Source: Thauera sp. (GTDB lineage Bacteria > Pseudomonadota > Gammaproteobacteria > Burkholderiales > Rhodocyclaceae). Taken from it: a DNA stretch of 64,000 nucleotides. Location: contig JAFLDS010000007.1 of assembly GCA_017302295.1 (NCBI GenBank), positions 62,001 to 126,000 of the forward strand, given 5' to 3'. Positions within the stretch are counted from its first letter, which is position 1; each line of letters starts with the position of its first letter. Below, in pieces: positions 29,216-38,752 of this stretch. Position numbers and translations under genes: made by a program. Below the pieces are notes generated by a model that made no database searches, had not been told where the DNA came from, and saw only the letters and a program-made list of their open reading frames with translations.

Positions 29216-30001
29216 ATGATCCTCGTCATTTCTCCCGCCAAGGCGCTCGACTTCGAGACACCCCCAGCGGTCGCCACCTTCTCGCAGCCTGATTTCCTCG
29301 ACGACGCCGAAGCGCTGATCCAGATCCTGCGTCAGCGCACGCCAGCAGAGATCGCCGAACTGATGTCGCTCTCCGACCAGCTCGCCGCGCTGAACGTCGC
29401 GCGCTATGCAAGCTGGTCACGTCCCTTCGACACCGGCAACGCCAAGCAGGCGGTGCTCGCGTTCAATGGAGACGTGTATGAGGGCCTCTCGGCACCGACT
29501 TTGGCTGCTGACGATCTGGCCTGGGCTCAGGACCACCTGCGCATCCTCTCCGGTCTCTATGGTGTGCTGCGTCCGCTGGACCTGATGCAGCCCTACCGGC
29601 TCGAGATGGGGACCAAACTCGCGAATGCGCACGGCAAGGACCTGTACGCCTTCTGGGGCGAGCGCATCACCGCGGAGCTGAACGCCTTGCTGGACAAGGA
29701 GCGGCAGGCCGGCCGTGAGGCGGTCCTGCTGAACCTGGCCTCGGATGAGTACTTCAAGTCGGTGAAGAAGAAGGCGCTCAAGGCGCGGCTGGTGACGCCG
29801 GTGTTCGAAGACTGGAAGGCAGGGCGCTACAAGATCATCAGCTTCTACGCCAAACGAGCTCGTGGGCTGATGAGCCGCTTCGTCATCGAGCGCCGCATCG
29901 ACGACGTGGAGCCGCTCAAGGCTTTCGACAGCGAAGGCTACGCCTATGCCGCAGAGGCTTCGGACGCCGACACCCTGGTTTTCCGGCGTCGGATGGAGTG
30001 A
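29216..30001 (+). CDS. yaaA: YaaA family (DUF328) peroxide-stress protein
   Basis: The 261-residue product begins [17 protein letters not shown]. It carries family motifs [35 protein letters not shown] and [12 protein letters not shown]. coli YaaA lowers free iron during peroxide stress and has a DNA-binding-like fold. It ends 7 bases before the carboxypeptidase gene. Confidence 0.94.
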   Translation: MILVISPAKALDFETPPAVATFSQPDFLDDAEALIQILRQRTPAEIAELMSLSDQLAALNVARYASWSRPFDTGNAKQAVLAFNGDVYEGLSAPTLAADDLAWAQDHLRILSGLYGVLRPLDLMQPYRLEMGTKLANAHGKDLYAFWGERITAELNALLDKERQAGREAVLLNLASDEYFKSVKKKALKARLVTPVFEDWKAGRYKIISFYAKRARGLMSRFVIERRIDDVEPLKAFDSEGYAYAAEASDADTLVFRRRME

Positions 30002-30008
30002 GGTAGCC

Positions 30009-31217
30009 ATGCGCATCAGCTCAAATTTCGACTCCGGCGCGATCGAGGTCGTCGACCTTGCCGATCCGCAAAACGTCCGCCTGCGCCTTCGCGCCGACAA
30101 TGCAGCGGACTTTCGCCAGTGGTTCCACTTCCGCGTGCTGGATGCGGCGCGCACGGCCTTGCGCCTCGTCTTCGAAAACGCGGGCGACGCCGCCTATCCC
30201 GATGGCTGGCCCGATTACCGATGCGTGGCATCGTACGACCGGCAGACTTGGTTTCGCATCCGCTCGACGCACTACGAGAACGGCCAGCTGATCGTCGAGC
30301 ACACGCCCGAGCGCGACAGCATCTATTACGCGTACTTCGAGCCCTATTCGCTGGAACGTCACCTGGATCTCGTCGCGCGTGCAGATGCCTCGGCGTTCGC
30401 GAGCCTGCGCAGCCTGGGCAGCACGGTCGAGGGGCGCGACCTGGATATGATCGTCGTTGGCAGGCCGGCGCCGCAACGCAAGTCGATCTGGATCACCGCG
30501 CGCCAGCATCCGGGCGAGACGATGGCGGAGTGGTTCGTCGAGGGGCTGCTGGAGCGCCTGCTCGATCCGGCCGACGCGGTGGCGCGCAAGGTGCGGGAGC
30601 AGGCGGTGCTCTACATCGTGCCGAACATGAACCCCGATGGCGCGGTGCATGGCAATCTGCGCACCAATGCGGCGGGGCGCAATCTGAACCGCGAGTGGCG
30701 TGAGCCCGACCCGGTGGCGAGCCCCGAGGTCCATCTGGTGCGCGCGGAGATGCAGCGCACCGGCTGCGATCTGTTTCTGGACATCCACGGCGACGAAGCG
30801 CTGCCCTACGTCTTCTTCTCGACTGCCGAGGAGGTGCCGGGCTTCACCGCCGAGAGCGCGTTGCGCCAGGCGCGTTTCATCGACAGCTTCGCCGCGGTCA
30901 GCCCTGACTTTCAGACCCGCGAGGGCTACAAGCCAGGCCGCTTTGGCGAGGAGTTGCTGACCCTGGCGAGCAAGTGGGTGGCGAACCATTTCGGCTGCGT
31001 GTCACTGACCCTGGAGATGCCGTTCAAGGACAATGCCGACCTGCCCGACGGACAGTTCGGCTGGAGCGGCGCGCGCAGCAAGCGGCTGGGCGCCGCCATG
31101 CTGAACCCGATCCTGCGCCACCTCGAGGACAATCAGGCGGGCGGCTGCAATCGGGCCGCGATCGCATCGGCGCAGGCCACCCCGGAACGCACGGCGGATT
31201 CGAGCGTGGCGGGGTAG
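30009..31217 (+). CDS. M14-family zinc carboxypeptidase (cytosolic Nna1/AGBL-like)
   Basis: The 402-residue product has an N-terminal beta-sandwich domain (about 1-120) and an M14 peptidase domain. Zinc ligands are His167 and Glu170 in ARQHPGETMAEWF and His260 in FLDIHGDEALP. Substrate-binding Asn-Arg lies in AAGRNLNREW, and the catalytic Glu is in SLTLEMPFKDN. There is no signal peptide, so it is cytosolic. The ATG at 30009 gives the conserved N-terminal domain; the ORF to 29946 overlaps yaaA. Its last 85 bases overlap hpnE on the other strand. The substrate is unknown. Confidence 0.9.
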   Translation: MRISSNFDSGAIEVVDLADPQNVRLRLRADNAADFRQWFHFRVLDAARTALRLVFENAGDAAYPDGWPDYRCVASYDRQTWFRIRSTHYENGQLIVEHTPERDSIYYAYFEPYSLERHLDLVARADASAFASLRSLGSTVEGRDLDMIVVGRPAPQRKSIWITARQHPGETMAEWFVEGLLERLLDPADAVARKVREQAVLYIVPNMNPDGAVHGNLRTNAAGRNLNREWREPDPVASPEVHLVRAEMQRTGCDLFLDIHGDEALPYVFFSTAEEVPGFTAESALRQARFIDSFAAVSPDFQTREGYKPGRFGEELLTLASKWVANHFGCVSLTLEMPFKDNADLPDGQFGWSGARSKRLGAAMLNPILRHLEDNQAGGCNRAAIASAQATPERTADSSVAG

Positions 31218-32455
31218 TCAGAGTCGATGTAGTCGCCCGCCAGATAGAGCCCGGGCAGCGGCGTGCGGATGCCCGGTCGGCGGATGTCCGGCCGGCACGC
31301 GATCGTCGCCCGCTTCTCGACGATCACCTGCGACCATTCAGGCGCCGGCAGGCGGCGGCCGAGCTGGCGTTCGAGCTGGGCGTGGGTGGCCAGGATCAGT
31401 TCGTCGCGCGGCAGCGATTCGTGCGGCCCGTGGGCGCTGATCACGCACGCGATCAACCCCTCTGGGCCGCCGAGACGGCCGCGATCGAAAGCCCATTGCG
31501 CCGGCCCCGCAGCAGCGCCAGTCAGCAGCCCGATCATGATCTCCGGGAGTGACTGGCCGCGGCCCAGAGCGAGGTAAACCGTGACGATGGGCTCGTAGGG
31601 CAGGGCCTCGATCTGCGCGGCAAGGCGATCGCAACTGCCGGTGGAGGCGAGCAGGGGGGCTGCGTGGTAAGGCGCGGTCGCGAGGACGACGTTCTGCCAG
31701 GGCTGGCTGCCCGGATCACCCTCGAGCCGGAAGCCACCGTCCACCGGCTTGATTGCGGTGATGGCGTCGCCGGTCCGCAGCTTGCCGCGCCGGGTGGCCA
31801 GATAACGCGCTGCCGGGACCGGAAAGAGTTCGGAGAGATCGACCCGCGGAAGCAGCAACTCGCTTGCCGCGGCGCCCGAGGCCAGGCTGTCGCGCAGCAC
31901 GTTAGCGAAGATCTGTGCCGAGGCCTCCGCGATCGGCGTATTCAGCGCCGCGACGCAGAGCGGCTCCCAGATCAGCTCGATCAACGCCGGGGTCTGACGC
32001 GTGTCTCGCAGCAGCTGCTCGACCGTCAGTTCGGCGGCGACGCGAAAGTTCGCGCGCTTCAGGCCGCGCATCAGGCGCAGCATGGCCAGCCGGTCGGCCC
32101 AGGCCAGCCCTCTGGCGCGCAGCAGACCGACGGCGAGGTGGAACGGAGCGGGCAGGGCTGCGGCCTTCAGGTGCAGGCGACCAGGCACGTGCAGTGTGAG
32201 CGGCAGGTGCTCGAGCAGGCGAGGCGACCCCCCGGTCAGCCGCAGCAGCCGGGTGAGCTCGCCATACGCGCCGGCGAGGATGTGCTGGCCGTTGTCGACC
32301 CTCCACTGCAGCTCCTTTGGCACCACGCGGGCACGCCCGCCAAGGGTGTGCGAACGCTCGAACACCGTGACATGCACGCCGCGGCGGGCTAGTTCGACGG
32401 CACAGGCCAGCCCGGCGTAGCCGGCACCGATGACGGCAACCGCAGGCACGCTCAC
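31133..32455 (-). CDS. hpnE: Hydroxysqualene dehydroxylase HpnE
   Basis: The 440-residue FAD-dependent amine-oxidase-fold protein reduces hydroxysqualene to squalene. The dinucleotide-binding motif is VAVIGAGYAGLACAVELARR, with the second FAD contact in SHTLGGRARVV. The C-terminal FAD motif is PGLYLAGDYIDSDYPATLESAVRSG. It is the last gene of hpnC-hpnD-hpnE, with a 4-base gap after hpnD. The stop lies inside the 3' end of the carboxypeptidase gene on the opposite strand. Confidence 0.93.
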   Translation of the reverse strand: MSVPAVAVIGAGYAGLACAVELARRGVHVTVFERSHTLGGRARVVPKELQWRVDNGQHILAGAYGELTRLLRLTGGSPRLLEHLPLTLHVPGRLHLKAAALPAPFHLAVGLLRARGLAWADRLAMLRLMRGLKRANFRVAAELTVEQLLRDTRQTPALIELIWEPLCVAALNTPIAEASAQIFANVLRDSLASGAAASELLLPRVDLSELFPVPAARYLATRRGKLRTGDAITAIKPVDGGFRLEGDPGSQPWQNVVLATAPYHAAPLLASTGSCDRLAAQIEALPYEPIVTVYLALGRGQSLPEIMIGLLTGAAAGPAQWAFDRGRLGGPEGLIACVISAHGPHESLPRDELILATHAQLERQLGRRLPAPEWSQVIVEKRATIACRPDIRRPGIRTPLPGLYLAGDYIDSDYPATLESAVRSGVACADAIAARLQPPA

Positions 32456-32459
32456 TGGC

Positions 32460-33293
32460 TCAGCCCTTGAACCAGGTCATGCCTGCCAGCCAGACCTTGC
32501 GCAGCGGCGTCAGGGAGGTCCGGCGATCGAGAACGAGGAAGCCGTCGCGGGCGATCTCGCGCAGCAGCGTGCGGTAGATCGCCGCCATTACCAGGCCTGG
32601 TCGTTGTGCCTTGCGGTCGACGGCGGGGAGGTTGGCGAAAGCCTGCTCGTAGAAGCGCTCCGCGCGTTGGGCCTGGAACGCCATCAGCTCGCGGAAGGCG
32701 TCGGAATGGCGCGCTTCGAGGATGTCCTTCGCCGGCACGTTGAAGCGCTGCAGGTCTTCGATCGGCAGATAGATCCGTCCCCTGCGCGCATCCTCGCCTA
32801 CGTCGCGGATGATGTTCGTCAGCTGGAAGGCGAGGCCGAGGTCATGGGCGTACTTCAGCGTCTGTCTGTCCTGATAGCCGAAGATCTCCGCCGCCAGCAG
32901 GCCGACCACGCTGGCGACCCGGTAGCAATAGAGCTGCAGGGCCTTGAAGTCGAGATAGCGCGTCTGGCTGAGATCCATCGCCATGCCGTCGATGATCTCG
33001 AGGAGTTGCTCCTGCGGCAGGTTGAACTGCGCGATGACCTCCTTCAGCGCCTGTCCGACCGGGTGCGTGGGGCTGCCGGAATACACGCGGGTCACCTCCT
33101 GACGCCACCAATCGAGCTTGGTCTGCGCGAGTGAAATGTCGTGGCATTCGTCGACCACGTCGTCCACCTCGCGACAGAAGGCGTACAGGGCGGTGATCGC
33201 CTGGCGGCGCTGCGGCGGCAGGAACATGAAGCTGTAGTAGAAGCTCGAGCCGCTCTGGGCTGCCTTCTGCTGGCAGTAGTCGTGAGGATTCAT
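32460..33293 (-). CDS. hpnD: Presqualene diphosphate synthase HpnD
   Basis: The 277-residue trans-prenyltransferase condenses two farnesyl diphosphates to presqualene diphosphate. The two Asp-rich motifs that bind Mg-diphosphate are CREVDDVVDECHD (about residues 40-52) and NIIRDVGEDARRGRIYLP. FYYSFMFLPPQRRQAITALY near the N-terminus is also diagnostic. It overlaps hpnC by ATGA. Confidence 0.94.
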   Translation of the reverse strand: MNPHDYCQQKAAQSGSSFYYSFMFLPPQRRQAITALYAFCREVDDVVDECHDISLAQTKLDWWRQEVTRVYSGSPTHPVGQALKEVIAQFNLPQEQLLEIIDGMAMDLSQTRYLDFKALQLYCYRVASVVGLLAAEIFGYQDRQTLKYAHDLGLAFQLTNIIRDVGEDARRGRIYLPIEDLQRFNVPAKDILEARHSDAFRELMAFQAQRAERFYEQAFANLPAVDRKAQRPGLVMAAIYRTLLREIARDGFLVLDRRTSLTPLRKVWLAGMTWFKG

Positions 33294-34135
33294 CCGTGTT
33301 TCCAGTTGAGGGCGCGCCAGCCGAGCAGCAGCCAGTCCGGTGCGCCGAGCTTGGGGCGCTGGCCGAAGACGTCATAGTCCGAGGCATCGATACGCTCGAG
33401 GATGCGCAGGCCACCGAGCACGACGAGCCGCAGTTCCCAGCCGATCCGTCCCGGCAGGCGGCGGGCCAGTGCCGCGCCTTCGAGCATCATCGTGCGGGCG
33501 CGTTGCACTTCGAAGGCGAGCAGGGCGCGCCACGCATCGCCGGGCACGACGCGTCCGGTGCTCAAGCCGTCGATGTCGGAATCGCTCACGCCGAAGCGGG
33601 CCATGTCGTCCTGGGGAAGATAGACGCGGTCCTTGCGCCAGTCGATCGCCACGTCCTGCCAGAAGTTGATCAGCTGCAGGCTGGTGCATACCTTGTCAGA
33701 CTGGGCGAGCGCGTCGGGCGTCGCGGCACCGTAGAGATGCAGCATCAGCCGCCCGACCGGATCTGCCGAGCGGCGGCAGTATTCGCGCAACTCGTCGAAA
33801 CTCGCGTAGCGCTTCTTGCCGACGTCCTGACTGAAGGCGTCCAGCAGATCCCGCAGCGGCTGCACCGGGAGCCTGTGGCTGCGAATCGCGGCGCCGAGGC
33901 GTTCGAAGATCGGCGCCAGGCTCGCATCGCGCACAGCCTCGCCACGCTCGAGCGCATTGAGCGCCAGCCGGTAGTCGTTCAGCCGCGCCAGCCGGGCAAG
34001 GGCAGGCGCGTCGCCCTCGTCGGCGATGTCGTCGGCGCTGCGGGCAAAGCCATACACCGCCTCGACCGGCTCGCGCAGGCGTCGAGGTAGCAGCACGGAA
34101 GCGACAGGAAAATTCTCGTAGTGGTCGACGGGCAT
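33290..34135 (-). CDS. hpnC: Hydroxysqualene synthase HpnC
   Basis: The 281-residue product is a squalene/phytoene synthase-family member. MPVDHYENFPVASVLLP is the typical HpnC start. The Asp-rich motifs are RSADDIADEGD and INFWQDVAIDWRKDRVYLP. It converts presqualene diphosphate to hydroxysqualene. No squalene-hopene cyclase is in the window, so squalene use (hopanoids) is inferred from the pathway. Confidence 0.93.
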   Translation of the reverse strand: MPVDHYENFPVASVLLPRRLREPVEAVYGFARSADDIADEGDAPALARLARLNDYRLALNALERGEAVRDASLAPIFERLGAAIRSHRLPVQPLRDLLDAFSQDVGKKRYASFDELREYCRRSADPVGRLMLHLYGAATPDALAQSDKVCTSLQLINFWQDVAIDWRKDRVYLPQDDMARFGVSDSDIDGLSTGRVVPGDAWRALLAFEVQRARTMMLEGAALARRLPGRIGWELRLVVLGGLRILERIDASDYDVFGQRPKLGAPDWLLLGWRALNWKHG

Positions 34136-34240
34136 GATGGATGTCTGCCGTCCGGCGCGGCTTGGCGCGGGCAGGGCGCCGGGAGTATAAGCGAAGACGG
34201 CGGCGGGCACTTTTCCCGCGCTCATGTAGTCTCTGGCTCC

Positions 34241-34918
34241 ATGCTCAAGATCCAATCCCTCGCCAAGACACTCCCGGGCCCCCCACCGCGCCGGCTCTTC
34301 GAAGACCTTGCGCTCGACATCGCCAGCGGCGAATGCGTCGCCATCGTCGGCGAGTCGGGCGCCGGGAAGTCAACCCTGCTGAACTGCATCGCCGGGCTGG
34401 ACGGGGTGGCGGGTGGCAGCATTCGCGTGCGCGGGACGGAGATATGCGGACTCGATGACGACGCGCTCGCACGGCTGCGGCGCGAGCACTTCGGCTTCGT
34501 ATTCCAGGCCTTTCACGTGCTGCCGCACCTCAGCCTCGCCGACAACGTCGCCGTGCCGCTGTGGCTGCTCGGCGTGCAGGATCGCGTGGCGAGAGTTCGC
34601 GCGCTGGACATGCTCGCGCGCGTCGGGCTGGCCGCGCGCGCGGACGATCCCCCGCGCCTGATGTCCGGCGGGGAGTTGCAGCGGGTGGCCATCGCTCGCG
34701 CACTGGTGCATCGTCCGGCCGTCGTGCTCGCTGACGAGCCGACCGGCAATCTCGATCCGGAGCGCGCGGCCAGTGTGCTCGACCTGCTGCTCGATACCAT
34801 TCGCGATGCCGGCGCAGCGGGCGTGCTTGTGACCCATTCGCGCGCGGCGGCACGCCGTGCCGACCGTGTGCTGGCGCTCGAGCAGGGGCGGTTGGTCGAT
34901 ATCAGGCTGGCCGAATGA
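34241..34918 (+). CDS. ABC transporter ATPase (LolD/MacB-type)
   Basis: The 225-residue nucleotide-binding subunit has Walker A GESGAGKST, Q-loop FGFVFQAFHVLPHLS, signature LMSGGELQRVAIARAL, Walker B VVLADEPTGNLD and His-switch VLVTHS. These are features of the LolD/MacB/FtsE class that pairs with FtsX-type permeases. The ATG at 34241 is preferred because the frame upstream runs back into the divergent hpnC start region. It overlaps the permease gene by ATGA. Confidence 0.93.
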   Translation: MLKIQSLAKTLPGPPPRRLFEDLALDIASGECVAIVGESGAGKSTLLNCIAGLDGVAGGSIRVRGTEICGLDDDALARLRREHFGFVFQAFHVLPHLSLADNVAVPLWLLGVQDRVARVRALDMLARVGLAARADDPPRLMSGGELQRVAIARALVHRPAVVLADEPTGNLDPERAASVLDLLLDTIRDAGAAGVLVTHSRAAARRADRVLALEQGRLVDIRLAE

Positions 34919-37452
34919 GCAGCCTGCTGCGCAAACTCTTCCTGCCCAGCCTGTTGCAGCGCAGGCTGGCCACTGCCTTGTCGCTGCTGGCCATCGCGCT
35001 CGGCGTTGCGCTCGGGCTCGCGGTCCAGCTCATCCACGACGCGGCGCTGGAGGAGTTCGGCGAGGGCGTACGTCGGTTGTCGGGTCTCGCGGACTTTCAG
35101 GTCGTGGGCCCGCGCGAAGGCTTCGACGAGCGCTTGTACGGGGTGCTCGCCCTTCGCCCAGAAGTCGCCGAGGCGAGTCCCATCCTCGAAGTGGAGGCGC
35201 GGATTCCCGGCGCCGCTTCGACCTTGCGCATCATCGGCATCGACCTTTTCCGCGTCGCAGCGGTGCAGCCGGGGCTCGTTCCGATTGCCGAGACAGAACC
35301 CGGGGAGTCCGTCGACCGCCTTGCCGGCCTTCGCGAGCGCAATCTCTTTCTCACCGTCGATGCCGAGAGGGAGTTGTTTGGCGAACGCACGCCAGACGTG
35401 GGTGTCGGCCACCGCGAGATCGTCGTGCAGTCGGGCCTCACGCTGCATCGCCTGCGGCATTCGGGTGTTCTTCCAGCGACAGGCGGGCGGCTTGGCGTCA
35501 TGGACATTGCATCTGCGCAGACCCTTTTCGGCCGCACCGGCACCCTGACGCGCATCGACATCAGGATTGCCGAAGGCCTCTCGCGCCAGGCAGCGCTGGA
35601 CGCGCTTGCGCCGCTGCTGCCAGCGGGCGTGGTGCTGCGGCGGGTGGACGAGGCCGCGGGCGAGGCGGGGGCCTTGTCGCGCGCTTACCGCGTCAATCTG
35701 ACCATGCTGGCGGCGATCGCCTTGCTGACGGGGGGATTTCTCGTGTTTTCCGCCCAGTGGCTCGCGGTCTCCAGACGGCAGCGGGAATTCGCCCTTCTGC
35801 GTGCCCTGGGGCTGGATCGCCGACAGCTCATGCATGGACTGCTCGCCGAGGGGGCGGTGATCGGAAGCCTGGGCGGAGTTGCCGGAGTGGCGCTAGGCCA
35901 TGCTCTGGCGGCCGTCACCTTCCGCGTTGCGGGCGCCGATCTGGGCGCAGGGTTCTTCCAGGGCCTGGTGCCGACCTTAAAGTTCGACCCGCTGCTGTCG
36001 GCCGCCTACCTGCTGCTCGGCGTGCTTGCCGGAGTAGCGGGCACCGGTGTGCCCGCTCGTGAGGCCGCCCGCGTCGTGCCGGCACGTGCGCTGCATGCCG
36101 GCGCTCCCGGCGCGGCTGCGATGAGTGCCATGCATCGCCGGACCGGGGCAGCCCTTGCGGCGTTGTCAGTGGCGATGGTGGCCTGCCTGCTGCCGCCCGT
36201 CTCGGACATCCCCGTCGGCGGCTATGTCGCGGTGGCTGCCGTGCTGGGGGCGGCAGTCCTGGCGCTCCCGGCGCTCACGCACGGGCTCGCGCGTCTCCTG
36301 GCGCGGGGGCGACATCCCGTATGGCGGCTGGCCCGGGCGCGATTCGTCGCTGCGGCGGAGCAGGTCGTGGTCGCCAGTGCAGGGGTGGTGGCGAGCGTCG
36401 CGCTGGCGTCGGCGATGGCCATCATGGTGAGTTCCTTCCGTGGCTCGGTCGACGACTGGCTCTCGCAAGTCCTGCCGGCGGATCTCTACCTGCGCGCCTC
36501 GTCGGCGTCGGCGAGCGGCTTTCTCGACGCCGAAGCACTGGAGCGGATACGCGCGCTACCAGGTGTCGACAGCGCGGATTCGGTTCGGGCGATCCAGCTC
36601 AGGCTGGATGCGAGCGCGCCGCAGATAACTCTTCTCGCGCGCGGGATCAGCGAGGGTTGGGGACTGCCGCTGGTTTCCGGCACGCTCGCACCGTTGTCCG
36701 ATTCGCGCCTGCCCTCGGCCTGGATCTCCGAGGCGCTTGCCGATCGGGGTGGATTGTCGCCCGGAGATGAGCTCGAGCTTCCGATTGCAGGAACAATGCA
36801 CCGCTTCGCGGTTGCCGGCATCTGGCGTGATTACGCCCGCCAGCATGGCGCAGTCGTCATCGAGCGGCAGCTTTACGAGGCGATCAGCGGGGACTCCCGC
36901 ATCAACGATGTATCAATCCGCCTGAAGCCCGGGCAGCGGGCCGATGAGGTCGTCGGGGCCCTGCAGCGCACGTTTGGCGAAGACCGCACCGAGATCGCCC
37001 GCCCCGGAGAGATTCGCGCGCTCACCCTGCAGGTTTTCGATCGCACTTTCCTCATCACCTATCTCATGGAGGCGGTTGCCGTGACGATCGGCCTGTTCGG
37101 CATCGCCACGACCTTCGCCGCACAGGCCGTGACCCGCAAGGGCGAATTCGGCATGCTGCGGCATCTCGGCTTCACCCGCGGCGAGATCGGCCGGCTGCTC
37201 GCGCTCGAGGGCGCCTTTGCCGCCGGGGCCGGAGTGCTCGTCGGCCTGGCGGGCGGCGGGGCGATTTCGCTGATCCTCGTGGAGGTCATCAATCGCCAGA
37301 GTTTCCACTGGAGCATGGACTTGTCGATACCTTTCGGCGCCTTGGCGACGTTCGCCCTCAGTCTCGTCGCCCTCGCGGCAGCGGTCGCTCGCCTTGCGGC
37401 GCGGCATGTGATGTCCGAATCCGCCGTCCTCGCCGTGAAGGAGGATTGGTGA
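34915..37452 (+). CDS. ABC transporter permease with two FtsX domains
   Basis: The 845-residue protein has an N-terminal helix (ATALSLLAIALGVALGLAVQL) followed by a large periplasmic domain and three helices of FtsX type (LTMLAAIALLTGGFLVFSAQ, ALRALGLDRRQLMHGLLAEG). The same unit is repeated in the second half (VVASVALASAMAIMVSSF; EFGMLRHLGFTRGEIGRLLA). Such double-FtsX permeases move lipids or lipoproteins by a mechanotransmission mechanism. With the neighbouring ATPase and AttH-like protein it matches an AttEFGH-type export cassette. The cargo is unknown. Confidence 0.9.
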   Translation: MSSLLRKLFLPSLLQRRLATALSLLAIALGVALGLAVQLIHDAALEEFGEGVRRLSGLADFQVVGPREGFDERLYGVLALRPEVAEASPILEVEARIPGAASTLRIIGIDLFRVAAVQPGLVPIAETEPGESVDRLAGLRERNLFLTVDAERELFGERTPDVGVGHREIVVQSGLTLHRLRHSGVLPATGGRLGVMDIASAQTLFGRTGTLTRIDIRIAEGLSRQAALDALAPLLPAGVVLRRVDEAAGEAGALSRAYRVNLTMLAAIALLTGGFLVFSAQWLAVSRRQREFALLRALGLDRRQLMHGLLAEGAVIGSLGGVAGVALGHALAAVTFRVAGADLGAGFFQGLVPTLKFDPLLSAAYLLLGVLAGVAGTGVPAREAARVVPARALHAGAPGAAAMSAMHRRTGAALAALSVAMVACLLPPVSDIPVGGYVAVAAVLGAAVLALPALTHGLARLLARGRHPVWRLARARFVAAAEQVVVASAGVVASVALASAMAIMVSSFRGSVDDWLSQVLPADLYLRASSASASGFLDAEALERIRALPGVDSADSVRAIQLRLDASAPQITLLARGISEGWGLPLVSGTLAPLSDSRLPSAWISEALADRGGLSPGDELELPIAGTMHRFAVAGIWRDYARQHGAVVIERQLYEAISGDSRINDVSIRLKPGQRADEVVGALQRTFGEDRTEIARPGEIRALTLQVFDRTFLITYLMEAVAVTIGLFGIATTFAAQAVTRKGEFGMLRHLGFTRGEIGRLLALEGAFAAGAGVLVGLAGGGAISLILVEVINRQSFHWSMDLSIPFGALATFALSLVALAAAVARLAARHVMSESAVLAVKEDW

Positions 37453-38603
37453 TGAGGCGCAGCACCCCGATCTTCGGTGCGGCGCCGCGGCGCGCGCTTG
37501 TCTGTGTGTTGTGCTGGTTGATCCCCGGCCTTTCCTTCGCTGCCGACGCCGGGAATGGCACGGCCTTTGCACCTGTGCGCCCGGGCCACGCGCTTTCCTT
37601 TCCTGCCGACCTCGGAGCGCACCCTGACTTCCGAACCGAATGGTGGTACATCACCGGCTGGACGACCGACGAAAGTGGGATGGAGAGAGGATTTCAGGTG
37701 ACCTTCTTCCGCGTTCGCAGCGGAATCGGGGAGGGCAGTGCCAGCCGCTTTGCCCCCTCACAGCTCGTGCTCGCCCATGCGGCTGTCGCCGACCCGGCGA
37801 TTGGACGCCTGCGCCATGCCGAACGCGCCGAACGCGCCTACTCGCCCCTGGTCGGCGCGGATCGAGGAGCGACCAAGGCGTGGGTGCGGGACTGGATCCT
37901 GGAATGGACCGGAGACCGCTATCGCACGCGCGTCGCAGCCAGGGATTTCACCTTCGAGCTCGACTTCATCCCGCCGCGTGTGCCGGTCTTGAACGGTCGC
38001 GGCGGTTACAGCCAGAAGTCTCCCGAGCCGCATCACGCCAGCTTCTATTACAGCCGTCCTCAGCTGGCCGTCACCGGCACCCTCCGGGTCGACGGGAAGA
38101 GCGAACGCGTCCGGGGGTCGGCGTGGCTCGACCACGAGTGGTCGAGCGAGCTGATGCCCGAGCGCGCGCGCGGCTGGGATTGGCTGGGTATCAACCTGCA
38201 GGACGGCGGGTCGCTGATGGCCTTTCGCATGCGCGATACCGCCGGGGCGGCCATCTGGACCGCATTCACGCTCGTCGACCGCAATACGGAGCACCGCTCC
38301 CAGGGCCCAGACGCGGTGCGTTTTACGCCATTGCGAAACTGGCGATCACCGCGGTCCGGCGCGCAGTACCCGGTGGAGTGGGAAATCGAGTTGAATGACC
38401 AGCCGGGCGGCGAACCGCGGCGCCTGCGGGTCGTACCGCTAATGGACGATCAGGAACTCGACAGCAGCCGTTCGACCGGAGCCATCTATTGGGAGGGCGC
38501 GGTCAGGGTCACGGAGACGCCGTCCGACGCGAGCGCCCCAGCGCGCGAGATCGGACGTGGCTACCTGGAAATGACCGGGTATGCGGATCGTCCCCGGCTA
38601 TGA
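37452..38603 (+). CDS. AttH/CrtC-like secreted lipocalin-fold protein
   Basis: The 383-residue product has a signal peptide (ALVCVLCWLIPGLSFAADA) and two lipocalin-like halves of the AttH family (COG5621, hydroxyneurosporene-synthase-like). Recognisable motifs are FRTEWWYITGWTTDESG, GFQVTFFRVRSG and GSAWLDHEWSSE. The ATG at 37452 overlaps the permease stop and has AAGGAGG about 8 bases upstream. Related proteins bind or hydrate hydrophobic molecules; in Agrobacterium attH accompanies an ABC exporter. Whether it is an enzyme or a carrier here is unknown. Confidence 0.87.
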   Translation: MRRSTPIFGAAPRRALVCVLCWLIPGLSFAADAGNGTAFAPVRPGHALSFPADLGAHPDFRTEWWYITGWTTDESGMERGFQVTFFRVRSGIGEGSASRFAPSQLVLAHAAVADPAIGRLRHAERAERAYSPLVGADRGATKAWVRDWILEWTGDRYRTRVAARDFTFELDFIPPRVPVLNGRGGYSQKSPEPHHASFYYSRPQLAVTGTLRVDGKSERVRGSAWLDHEWSSELMPERARGWDWLGINLQDGGSLMAFRMRDTAGAAIWTAFTLVDRNTEHRSQGPDAVRFTPLRNWRSPRSGAQYPVEWEIELNDQPGGEPRRLRVVPLMDDQELDSSRSTGAIYWEGAVRVTETPSDASAPAREIGRGYLEMTGYADRPRL

Positions 38604-38752
38604 GGTGCTCCGGTTCGGGCGGTGTTGCCTGAGACGTCCCCCGCTATTGCAGATGCATGATTCGCGCGTCGGCATGCAACAATCCACAAGGACAGCGCGG
38701 TGCCGATGTGATAATCGGCTACGAGTGGATTGTCAGGACGTAGAGCGCCGCA

